From Hemibagrus wyckioides (taxonomy: Eukaryota; Chordata; Actinopteri; Siluriformes; Bagridae), in NCBI RefSeq assembly GCF_019097595.1, contig NC_080716.1, positions 31,070,901 through 31,134,900 of the forward strand: a stretch of DNA of 64,000 bases, in the 5' to 3' direction. Every line of letters starts with the position of its first letter. Positions within the stretch are counted from its first letter, which is position 1. A program made the translations under genes and the position numbers. Below, piece by piece: positions 23,467 through 33,983 of the stretch. The notes beneath the pieces were generated by a model. That model had not been told where the DNA came from. It ran no database searches and saw only the letters and a program-made list of their open reading frames with translations.

Positions 23467-25671
23467 TTAACTTCTAGAACAGATGACCAGAGGTACTACA
23501 TTTTGACCATTCTCATGATTACAAGGGCTGAATATCGGATAAAGTTTCTCAGTGAAAGTCTGACCAGTGAACGAGTAGATATGAGACTTTGCATCAACAT
23601 CATAGAAGGAGATCAGACCCTCCTCATAATCCACAAACACCCCCACCTTCTGAGGAGCCTGTTTCATGGAGAGGGAGACACGAGGAGAGTCCCATGCTGA
23701 ATATTTATCATCATTTCTTTTCCACACACACCAGTATCCATCTTCAGGGCAAGGTATGATCAGTCCCTTTCTTTTAATAGACTCTCTGACCACTCCTAAA
23801 ATCCAATCAGTTTTTCCATGAACCTGTACCTCATAATAAATTCTCCCTGAAGTGAATCCCTCATTTCCCAGCACATACAGAGATGTATCAAACCTTTCCG
23901 GGTAATCAGGGAGGTTTTCTACCATGTATCTGTTGTGTCCTACTTGTTTCCCATCATCAGACAGGATGAGATAAGGATGAGCTGTATCAGGATCCAGAGT
24001 CACATCCACTGAGAGACAGAAACACAGTGTACATCAGTTTTATCACTGCACAGTGTGGAACAGTGAAGAAATCTATATAAATTTAGTCATGTGATCAATA
24101 AGAGCTCACAAACCTGCATATTTTTGAATGCAGTCAATTATTTTCCACAGTTCTGTTTGGAAAATAATATTAAATATTATTAACTATTAAAATTATATTT
24201 TGCTTCCTTGAAGGTTAAATAGTAGATTTTTATGAATAAATAAAAAAAATAAGTATTCGTTATAAAATTGCAGTATTCTAAAGGAAGAATCTTCTCAGAC
24301 AAAACAAGCTCTATAAATCATTAAACACATACTGATCTGATAAAGCTTCTCCATTTTCTCACTCAGAGTTTCCTGAAGCTGAGACAGAGAAATCAGTGTC
24401 TCCACATTCACTTTCGTGTTAATTGTGACATCAGTCCAGTCCTGGGTGTGTGGAGGGCTGCACAGTGACGGGTAAATCTACAGTACAGCAGGAGAGAGGA
24501 GAAATCCCTCAGCATGGGGACTGTTGTCCTGTCATGTGCTGCATTGCTATTGAGAAACAGAGGGACTCTGACCTGTAGGAGGTGGAGGTGATCCTCAGTG
24601 TGTGAGAGCTGCTCCAGCTCAGTGTTTCTCTTCTTTAGCTCAGTGATTTCCTGCTCCAGCTCTTTAATGAACTCTTCAGCCCGCCTCTCTGCTGCTTTCT
24701 GTGTCTCCTCCATCACCTTAAGCAGCTCAACCTGGCCTCTCTTAATGCAGCTCATCAGATTGCTGAAGATCTCCACAACGTCTGCTTTCTCCTTCTCTGT
24801 GTTCTTCTAACCAGAGACAAATCAAGCTAAATGAGTTGATTCTGCATGATTATATCATGATTTTAATAATGTATCTAATGAGTTATTTTGGATGTTACTT
24901 AAGAGACTCACTTTACTGAGTTCTACAGAGAGTTTGATTTCCCTAACTTTCTTCAATCGCTCTTGGATCAGCTGCTGAACTTCTGCTTGTTTCTCCTGTA
25001 CCCATATCTGTAAAAATATACATCATACATTTGATTATACAAAAACCGAGTCCATATATTTTTGCCACAGGATTAAACCAAAAACACTCAGTCATTTGCT
25101 AATTTTTTTCCCCGTCTCTCACCTTTTCTCTAATCTCCTCTAGAGGAACAGTGTTGTGAGTTTCGTGCTCTCCCTCAGTACAGAACTGACACACACACAT
25201 CTGGTCATCTCTACAGAACAGCTCCAGGGGTCTCTCATGTTTCTGACATATGTAGTCCTCCAGGTTCTCCACAGGGTCTATGAGTTTGTGCTTCATGAGT
25301 TTAGCTGTAGTTTTATGAGGCATCAGATGAGTGTTACAGTAAGAAACTCCACAGTGCAGACAGGACTTTAGAGCCTCCAGCTTTTCCTCAGTGCAGGAGT
25401 CACACAGAACCTTCTTAGTCTTGGAAAGAAGCTGCTCCTTGAACTGAGCAACAAGTGATGAAATGAACGTATTCACACGTAGTTCAGGATGTTTATGAAA
25501 TTCCTCCATACAGAGTGGACACTGGCAGTGTGAACTGCTGTCCCAGAACTCTTTGAGACAGATCATACAGAAGTTGTGTCCACATGAAGTAGTGACTGGA
25601 TCAGTGAACACATCCAGACAGATAGGACACTGGAGCTGATCTTCTGATAGCAGACTTCTGGAGTAAGCCAT
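23467..25671 (-). CDS. TRIM gene D: chimeric finTRIM (E/F-type front, gene-B-type B30.2)
   Basis: Exons in transcript order are 25671-25123, 25007-24912, 24806-24573, 24477-24333, 24152-24114 and 24008-23467 (534 aa). Phases are consistent. The RING (CPIC, CGHNFC, CPLC) and B-box read like genes E and F, with LCDSCTEEKLEALKSC and CNTHLMPH. The last exon and the intron before it are almost identical to gene B; I see two amino-acid differences in the B30.2 domain. Exon 5 is 39 bp against 27 bp elsewhere and still in frame. Its first intron (25674-29200) holds an L2-like LINE and a deleted Tc1-like element. The protein should be a functional RING ligase with a swapped target-recognition domain. 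Confidence 0.92.
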
Positions 25672-25779
25672 GACTGACAGAGGAGACAGATATATGAATA
25701 TATGATACCTAAGAAACTAAGTATTTTGAAATAATGTATGATAACCTAAATAGGTTTACTTCTGTGAAACTAAAATATT

Positions 25780-28480
25780 AAGATTCAAGAAGCTTTATTG
25801 TCATTTCAACCACATATAGCTGACACAGTACATAGTGAAATGAAACAACGTTTCTCCAGGCCCTGGTGCTACATAAACATACAACATATAGTTCAAAAAC
25901 AAAAAACAACACAGAGATAGGAAAGAAGTCACTTGTCCAAGCCACATAAAGTGCAAAGTGTGTAGCTAGGTGCAAACAAAGCAATGACAAGACAGTGCAG
26001 AAACAATAAGTACAAAAAGACAACACAAAAACACAGGACACTTGGTGCCGAAAAAAGAAAAAGAACATGTGCAATGAAATGTAAATAAATTAAATAAAAT
26101 TAAATGATGTACAACTTTGCGACCTGACAACATGTATTGTGCAAAAATACAGTAGCAGCGGTTGAGGTAGTGCAAAATAGAAATAAATATAAATATAGCA
26201 GCAGATGTAATAAACACAAGGGTTGAGGTAGTGCAATAAGTATTGAACAATATAGGTTATGTGTGTGTGTGTGTCCACACAGGTGTGAGAGAGAGAGAGA
26301 GAGATAGAGAGAGTGAGAGTGTGTGTGTGTGTGTGTGTGTGTGCGCGTGAGAGAGAGTTTTGTACAGTTCAGTCCTGAGTGTGTGTGTGTGCGTGTGAGA
26401 GAGAGAGTTTTGTACAGTTCAGTCCTGGGTGTTGAGGAACCTGATGGCTAGAGGAAAGAAACTGTTACACAGTCTGATTGTGAGGGCCCGAATAAAAAAC
26501 GGGATGATTGTATTGAATGCTGAACTGAAATCTATGAACAGCATTTGAACGTAGGAGTTCTTACAGTCCAAGTGTGTGAGGGCAAGCTGGAGAGTTGTGG
26601 TGATGGCATCGTCTGTGAAGCGGTTAGGACTCCATGCGATTGGTGTGAGTGCGACGGGACGATAGTCATTGAGGCAGGAAACCGTAGACTTCTCAAGCAC
26701 AGGGACGATGGTCGTTGTCTTGAGGCACGGTGGGATGATGGAGCTGTTCAGCAAGATGTTGAAGATGTCAGTGAAGACATCTGCTAGCTGCTCTGCACAC
26801 TCCCTGAGCACTCTGCCAGGAATGTTGTCTGGTCCAGCAGACTTCCTGGGGTTAACTCTGCATAGAGTTCTCTTCATGTCAGCTGTGGTAAGACAGAGCA
26901 CCTGGTCATTAGGAGGAGGGATGGTCTTCTTCTCTGTTGTGTTGTTCTGTGCCTCAAACCGAGCATAGAAGTCGTTCAGTGCGTCTGGGAGGGAGGTGTC
27001 ACTGTCACAGGCAGGTGAAGTTCTCCTGTAGTTCGTGATCGCCTGAATGCCCTGCCACATGCGCCAGGAGTCTCCGCTGTCCTGGAAGTGGCCGTGGATT
27101 CTCTGGGCGTGTGCTTCACCTCTCTGATGGCTCGGGACAGTTTGGCCCTAGCTGTTTTTAAGGCCGCCCTGTCCCCTGCTCTGAAGGCAGGAGTCTCTTG
27201 ACCTCAGGAGAGCACGCACTTTTGCAGTCATCCACGGCTTCTGGTTGGAGCGTGTGGTGATGGTCTTGGAGACGTTCACGTCATCGATGCACTTCCCGAT
27301 GTAGCCGGTCACTGATGCCGTGTACTCCTCCAAGTCAATAGAGTCGCCGTTGGTTGCAGCCTCCCTGAACATATTCCAGTCAGTGCACTCAAAACAGTCC
27401 TGAAGAGCAGAGATGGCTCCTGCTGGCCAGGTTTTAACCTGTTTCAGAACCGGTTTAGAGCGGTCTGACCAGCGGTCTGTATGCTGGAATCAACATCACA
27501 GAGATGTGGTCTGAGTAGCCGAGGTGGGGGAGGGGCTCCGCACGATACGCGCCGGGAATGTTTGTGTAAACAACATCCAGCGTGTTCGCCCCTCTCGTAG
27601 CAAAGTCCACATACTGATGGAATTTAGGGAGCACTGTTCTGAGATTTGCATGATTGAAATCTCCGGCGATGATAAACAGTCCGTCGGGGTGAGCATTTTG
27701 CAGCTCGTTAACAGCTCCGTACAGCTCACACAGAGCCTCCTTAGCATTAGCGCTGGGGGGAATGTACACTCCGATAATGAGAGTAGTGGTGAATTCCCGG
27801 GGTAAATAAAAAGGTCTGCATCTAACGGTCACAAACTCCACTCCCGATGAGCAGTAGTTAGACACAAGCACAGAGTCCTTACACCATTCCGTGTTGATGT
27901 AAACACACACACCGCCCCCGCGAGTCTTACCGCACAGAGCTGTATTCCTGTCGGCACGAAACACGGTTAGCCCGGTTAGCTGAATGGCGGCGTCTGGAAA
28001 TCTGTCGCTGAGCCACGTCTCCGTGAAAACAAAGACGCAGCAGTCTCTGTACTCACGCCGTGTAGTTCGCTGGAGTCGGATGTAGTCCAATTTATTGTCC
28101 AGTGAGCAGACGCTGGACAAGATGATGGAGGGGAGTGACGGCCGGCTAGGGTTCGTTGTTAGCCTAGCACAGACACCCGCCCGTTTTCCGCGCTTCCGCT
28201 TCCTTGAACACCACTTGCGACGTCCTCTCTCCCGGCCACCGGCATCAGGCGACGCCGAGGACTGAAGGCCTGTTCTTCGCAGCAAGCCGAGGTCGCGATG
28301 TTTGCAGAGTACATCATCATGCAGGTTAATAACTGCATGATTTCTGAAATGTAATATCATCTGGCGGTCGTATACATGAACACGTACACATGCACCTTGA
28401 AATTCGGGCTAAAACAAAAAGAAAGCACCATTTTGGTTCCGGAGTGGCCGCTGCGTGCTACTGCCGCGGCGCCATCTAAA
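25780..28480 (-). mobile_element. Non-LTR retrotransposon (L2/CR1-like LINE), inactive, internally deleted
   Basis: Read on the minus strand from about 28480. A GC-rich 5' part is followed by an AP-endonuclease domain at 28360-27455 with ETWLS, AGDFNH and YSDH motifs, and a linker at 27372-27148 ([11 protein letters not shown]). An RT segment at 27060-26419 carries [30 protein letters not shown] and [11 protein letters not shown]. That frame then jumps straight to the C-terminal [15 protein letters not shown], so the palm with the catalytic YADD-type motif is missing. There are also frameshifts between the pieces. The 3' end (about 25780-25870) is a conserved tail beginning at 'agctttattgtcatttcaac'. 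It sits in the first intron of gene D, same strand. Confidence 0.85.
26262..26412. repeat. GT/GA microsatellite cluster
   Basis: Two copies of a GTGTGT... GAGAGAG... TTTTGTACAGTTCAGTCCTG block lie in the 3' part of the LINE, a short tandem duplication. Confidence 0.9.
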
Positions 28481-28589
28481 AGCACTTTTATATTTATTTT
28501 TAATTATACTTTTCCGAAAACCTTATTCTTTATCCTGTTTATTGAGTTATATACTTCCCTCATGTTTTGGGAACAGCATTATGTAGATA

Positions 28590-29146
28590 CCACACACGCT
28601 CTGGAAAAAATAAATAAATAAGAGACCACTGCCCAATCTCCAGATGTGAACCCTAATGAAAACCTCTGGAATGTCATCAAGAGGAAGATGGATGGTCACA
28701 AACCATCAAGAAAAGCTGAGCTGTTTGCTTTTTTTGCAAAAAGAGTGGTATAAAGTTCCCCAACAGCAACGTGAAAAACTGGTGGAGATCATGGAGCTAA
28801 AACACATGCAGATCGGGGTTATTCCACCAAATACTGATTTTTTAATGTTATTTAGCCAAAGCATGAACACAATTTGTTTACAAATTATTTGCATTTTGTT
28901 TTTATTTGAGTTATTAAAGTTCTGCAAATACTGCATGATCTTGGGTTATTTTAATGTGTTGTCATTTCCTTTAAATATACACTCTAAATAACAATAGGTA
29001 TATTTTGAATTTAGGAGAAATATTGTCAGCAGTTCACAAAAAATGAAACAAAACTGTTCATCTCACCAATACACGCACCTGTAAGAAAAAAAAAACACAA
29101 GAAACTGATTATTTTGCAGTGCTCTCTTATTTTTTTCAAGAGCTGT
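28590..29146 (+). mobile_element. Internally deleted Tc1-like element
   Basis: The left end reads CGCTCTGGAAAAAATAA... AAGAGACCACTG and the right end inverted reads CAGCTCTTGAAAAAAATAAG... GAGCACTG. These are imperfect inverted termini next to TA. Near the left end is the C-terminus of a Tc1 transposase (SPDVNPNENLWNVIKRKMDG) with the catalytic Glu region, then stops. The N-terminal part is missing. It lies in the first intron of gene D. Confidence 0.7.
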
Positions 29147-29200
29147 ATAAATATAATATTCACTTAATCAGAAATACTATTATTAGAATAAAAGATTTAC

Positions 29201-29396
29201 CTGCAGTGGATTTAGTTGTTCGAAAAAAGGAGAAGCTTAAGACTTCTGCCGTTCTGAATAACGAAACTTCAGTGTCTGTTTCTAAAACCTGGTCTTTCCA
29301 CTCTAGATTCATTTCAGCTTTGTGACATCATAACACCACTCCCCTGCTGGGACTTCCCTTAATGACACATTTGCAGGTTTCTGCCACTAGTTTGGC
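29201..29396 (-). promoter_or_regulatory. Gene D promoter and non-coding first exon
   Basis: A probable 5' UTR exon ends at 29201 with CCACTGCAG before GTAAATC, clearly related to the gene C exon end. An ATF/CRE-like TGACATCA lies at 29323-29330. A weak, degraded CTCF-like sequence (CCACTAGTTTGGC) lies at 29384-29396, at the same spacing as in B and C. The first intron of D is thus about 3.5 kb. Confidence 0.5.
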
Positions 29397-30834
29397 ACAT
29401 ATTTACTAATGAACTACTGTAGCTAATTCTTCTTTTTTTTTTTTAAACAAATTAATTTGCTGGTACAGATTGTATTTCAAACTATTTTTATTCATGCACG
29501 TTTTAATCACGGACAGTCAAAAAGTATCCTGCGTCATACTGTGTGGTTGAGTATGTGTCCATGTCAGGAAACCCCTCAGCACAAGGGTCATTTTCCAACA
29601 CAATGTATAAGGTGTAGTATTTTTTCCAGCTTGTTCCCGCTTAACATTGTGATTACAGTTGTGCAGTTTCTGATATTTCCTGCTTGTGTATTGAACCCTG
29701 CTGTTGATTATCACTATAACTATAACTATAACACGCCTCTGAGTTTGCACACATGTTTGAAGTATGACTTTTTTATTTATTAAAAGTCACTTTTTGAGAA
29801 AAAAACAAACAGATAACTCCTCATTTCATCTCAATTGCTTTCTAATTGCTTTGAAGTTCAATATTTAACATTCTTTAACTTAAAATGAGTAGTCTAGGTA
29901 AAGGGCAGCAAAATAGACCATTAACAAGCAATTTTAAACATTCTAGATGACAGAAATCAGCAATCCAGAGTTTAAAACAGTACATCACATTGTACACAAT
30001 TCCCAAAATATTACAATATTAAAACATTAAAACCATGATTAAATATGTTATTGTTACTCAGTGTTTCACAGCATTTAGCTGAAAAGCATCCTTGATGTTA
30101 TGGGTTCACCTCCCATACCTATCAGTGCATCCTCACAGAAATTGCCGGCTACTTAACTCCTAACATTAGCTAGCCTATAAAGAGAATGAGAGACAAGACC
30201 ATCCTGGACCTTATCTATCATTACTGCTGTGGCAAAACCAAATGCTAATCACGGTTCATCTCAACTTATCCTATCTTACCTAACAGTCCTCATCACAGCT
30301 TTCCTCCACATCCTGCCTGCCAACATGGTCACCTCTCACACCAGCCAGTGCATCCTTATAGAATTTGTAGACTGTCTGACAAACTCCTAATTCACCTGGA
30401 GGGAGGATGAAAGACAAACTATCCTGAACCTGAACTATCCCCAATCATATCCTATCATGATCCTCAGAGCACCAGCTGGCCCACTTCTTCCTACGCTTTA
30501 AGACAAAATGGTAACAAAAATCACCAGTGCACTGCTGCTTGCAGCCCAACTAACCACCACAGATTTCCAAGACCAGAGTTTCTTCAACAGCATTTAGCAG
30601 ATCATAGAATTTACGTGCTCTCTGTCTGTGTAAGAGGTACAGTGCCCATTCTGTGTGTTGTTCCTCCACTATGATTTCTGGGTTGTTCAGCTTCACACAA
30701 GATTTAACACAGGTGCTGTACACATCTTTTGAATGGTGTCTGAATGCCAGGTTAAAATCATACATAAATACACTACAATACAAAGCGTATGTGATGTGAT
30801 ATTTTGTTTCATGTCAGCTCTTTCTTTCTCTCTG

Positions 30835-30876
<42 letters not shown>

Positions 30877-32228
30877 AAGTCACCGACAAATGCCCGGAGT
30901 CGAAGGCAAATCGGAGCTTGTGCACACGAGTGACAATTGCGCAGTGTGATGACCAAAAACTCGATCTGAGAGAATCACAGACTCCCGTGAAATATTTGGC
31001 ATGCTCAATATCTGGACCTGTCGGCCACTCAAAATCCTGCAGTGTGAAAGGAGCTCTGAGTGAAAAATAACTCGGTGATGACCTACAGCCAGTGAGAGAG
31101 CAAGCTACAGGGCAGTGGGCAGTTCAGGGAGGAGATACAGACCAGCCATATCAGCAACAGCACATTGCAAAATTATTCATTTGTTCAATTATACAGAATG
31201 CACAATCCTTGTTCCCCACACTGACCATTTGGATTTTTAGCATTTGAAACTTTTTGCGTGGTTCCATTTGCAGTCTCGCATGAGAACACTGATCTCACTT
31301 GTGATCTTGCGTTATTTCCTTATTATTTCTGGTATTCGTTCGGTTGTGAAACACAGTTTGTGGACCAGAGTTGTCGGTGATTCTTCCTATTGTGAAGTCC
31401 TGCAGTGTGAAACCTCCTTTCGCTGATCCATCGTGCAGCATAAACACAGCAGAGACTGAACGCTACCCCTAGATAGTCATGCAGTGTGAAAGCAACAGTG
31501 ATCTTCGGCATAAGTCAGCTTTGTTGAAACTTCTCTAAGCAAGTGCATCTTTTCGAAGTGACTAGCAGCCTTGTCAGCTGACCTGAATACTTTGTGCTGT
31601 CCACAAACAACATGAGCGCTTGTAGGCTTCTGCAGTGAACTCGTGATGCTTTGAAAGCAGACAATGCTGGCTTTTTTTTTTTTTTTTTTGACAAAACGTG
31701 TTTAAGGTTTAGATCGTGCTATATATGGAGAATAAATAACGACAGTCAGTTTTTTTTTTTTTTTAAATATGCCGTTCATCACATTTTGCAAATGAACTCT
31801 TCATATATTATTAATAAGTTTTATAAAAAATTTATTTTTTGTATTAGTGGATACAGGTTTGTCATTATACAGTTCAAATGAATTTAATTTTTGAACAATA
31901 AACATTGTCACAAAGCAGCTTCATAGAAGGATTTAGATCATTAATGAACAAGCCAGAGACATCAGGAAAAAGAGGACATCTGGAACAAGGTTTTCCAGAC
32001 TTCTGAACCTGTCCTCTTTTGGGTGATAGCAAATGATGGGTTATATATATCAATTAATCCATACAGCTTATTATTATAGCCATAACCAAAAGTGCACTCA
32101 GTAAGATTCCTGGATGAAGCACACTATAGTATGTAAATGAGATTATAAACTGAAGTGCACTTTTTCAGTGGATCCATGTGGGACAGCAGCAGCAGGAAGT
32201 GAGACACAAGTGCAGAAATATACTCATT
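29397..32228. other. Spacer between genes D and E
   Basis: No gene was recognised. It contains a TC microsatellite at 30838-30875 and a loosely repeated segment at about 30100-30480. A short motif GCAGTGTGAAA or near variant occurs at about 30941, 31039, 31402 and 31482. T-runs lie at 31671-31690 and 31751-31764. A probable dispersed-repeat piece at about 31898-32060 begins 'attgtcacaaagcagcttca'. Short open frames here are not supported. Confidence 0.5.
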
Positions 32229-32230
32229 TA

Positions 32231-33849
32231 CAGTATCTCACAAAAGTGAGTACACCCCTCAAATTTTTGTTATATTTTGTAAATATTTTATTATATCTTT
32301 TCATGTGACAACACTGAAGAAATGACCCTCTGCTACAATGTAAAGTAGTGAGTGTCCAGCCTGTATAACAGTGTAAATTTACTGTCCCCTCAAAATAACT
32401 CAACACACAGCCATTAATGTCTAAACCATTGGCAACAAAAGTGACTACACCCCTAAGTGGAAATGTCCAAATTGGGCCCAGTGTCAATATTTTGTGTGGC
32501 CACTACTATTTTCCAGCACCGCCTTAACCCTCTTGGGCAAGGAGTTCACCAGAGCTTCACAGGTTGCCACTGGAGTCCTCTTCCACTCCTCCATGATGAC
32601 ATCACAGAGATGGTGGATGTTAGAGACCTTGCGCTCCCCCACCTACCATTTAAGGATGCCCCACAGATGCTCAATAGGGTTTAGGTCTGGAGACATGCTT
32701 GGCCAGTCCATCACCAAGGCAGTGGTCATCTTGGAGGTGTGTTTGGGGTCGTTATCATGTTGGAATACTGCCCTGCGGCCCAGTCTCCGAAGGGAGGGGA
32801 TCATGCTCTGCTTCAGTATGTCACAGTACATGTTGGCATTCATGGTTCCCTCAATGAACTGTAGCTGCCCAGTGCCGGCAGTACTCATGCAGGCCCAGAC
32901 CATGACACTCCCACCACCATGCTTGACTGTAGGCAAGACACACTTTGTATACTTTGTATTCCTAACCTGGTTGCCGCCACACACGCTTGACACCATCTGA
33001 ACCAAATAAGTTTATCTTGGTCTCATCGGACCACAGGACATGGTTCCAGTAATCCATGTCCTTAGTCTGCTTGTCTTCAGCAAACTGTATGCAGGCTTTC
33101 TTGTGCATCATCTTTATTAGAGGCTTCCTTCTGGGACGACAGCCATGCAGACCAATTTGATGCAGTGTGCGGCGTATGGTCTGAGCACTGACCGGCTGAC
33201 CCCCCACCCCTTCAACCTCTGCAGCAATGCTGGCAGCACTCATACATCTATTTCCCAAAGACAACCTCCGGATATGACGCTGAGCACGTGCACTCAACTT
33301 CTTTGGTGGACCATGCCGAGGCCTGTTCTGAGTGGAACCTGTCCTGTAAAACCGCTGTATTGCCCACCGTGCTGCAGCTCAGTTTCAGGGTCTTGGCAAT
33401 CTTCTTATAGCCTAGGCCATCTTTATGTAGAGCAACAATTCTTTTTTTCAGATCCTCAGAGAGTTCTTTACCATGAGGTGCCATGTTGAACTTCCAGTGA
33501 CCAGTATGAGAGAGTGTGAGAGCGATAACACCAAATTTAACACACCTGCTCCCCATTCACACCTGAGACCTGGTAACACTAACGAGTCACATGACACCAG
33601 AGAGGGTAAATGGCTAATTGGGCCAAATTTGGACATTTCCACTGTACTCACTTTTGTTGCCAAGGTTCTAGACATTAATGTCTGTGTTGAGTTATTTTGA
33701 GAGGACAGCAAATTTACACTGTTATACAGGCTGGACACTCACTACTTTACATTGTAGCAGAGGGTCATTTCTTCAGTGTTGTCACATGAAAAGATATAAT
33801 AAAATATTTACAAAAATGTGAGGGGTGTACTCACTTTTGTGAGATATTG
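32231..33849 (-). mobile_element. Tc1-like transposon with long (about 210 bp) inverted repeats, inactive transposase
   Basis: It is flanked by TA at 32229-32230 and 33850-33851. The ends begin CAGTATCTCACAAAAGTGAG and its inverse, with direct-repeat-like GTGAGTACACCCC motifs also inside, so the ends are of IR/DR type. The transposase is on the minus strand from about 33482 to 32490. An HTH start (SEDLKKRIVALHKDGLGYKKIAKTL region) is followed by a frameshift, then WSDET, a second frameshift, then HDNDPKHT and NPIEHLW. The DDE residues are all recognisable but in different frames. A stop codon also follows GILKW. It lies between genes D and E. Confidence 0.92.
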
Positions 33850-33983
33850 TATATTTCATAAATTTTAAAAAGGTTTGCCAAAATGCAGGATGATTACAAT
33901 CCATGACAAGTTTTACCAACTCTATTCATCAAAAATCATGATCATCATGGTTTTATGCATTTTGGCAAGTTTATTTTAAAAAT

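Larger units (their letters stand above)
15761..24119. repeat. Segmental duplication, copy 2
   Basis: This is the second copy of the unit starting at base 1, in the same orientation, so the two form a direct repeat with a period near 16 kb. Differences from copy 1 are scattered substitutions, a longer TG run at 19820-19840, a longer C run near 21967 and 624 extra bases at about 22097-22722. Beyond 24119 the two copies continue as diverged paralogous TRIM sequence, so the junction is a real change of relationship and not just decay. Confidence 0.95.

Noticed and set aside
29256..29269. Interferon-stimulated response element in the gene D first exon (GAATAACGAAACTT)
   Set aside because: The spacing is three bases instead of two and the first half-site is imperfect, so it does not meet the ISRE consensus.
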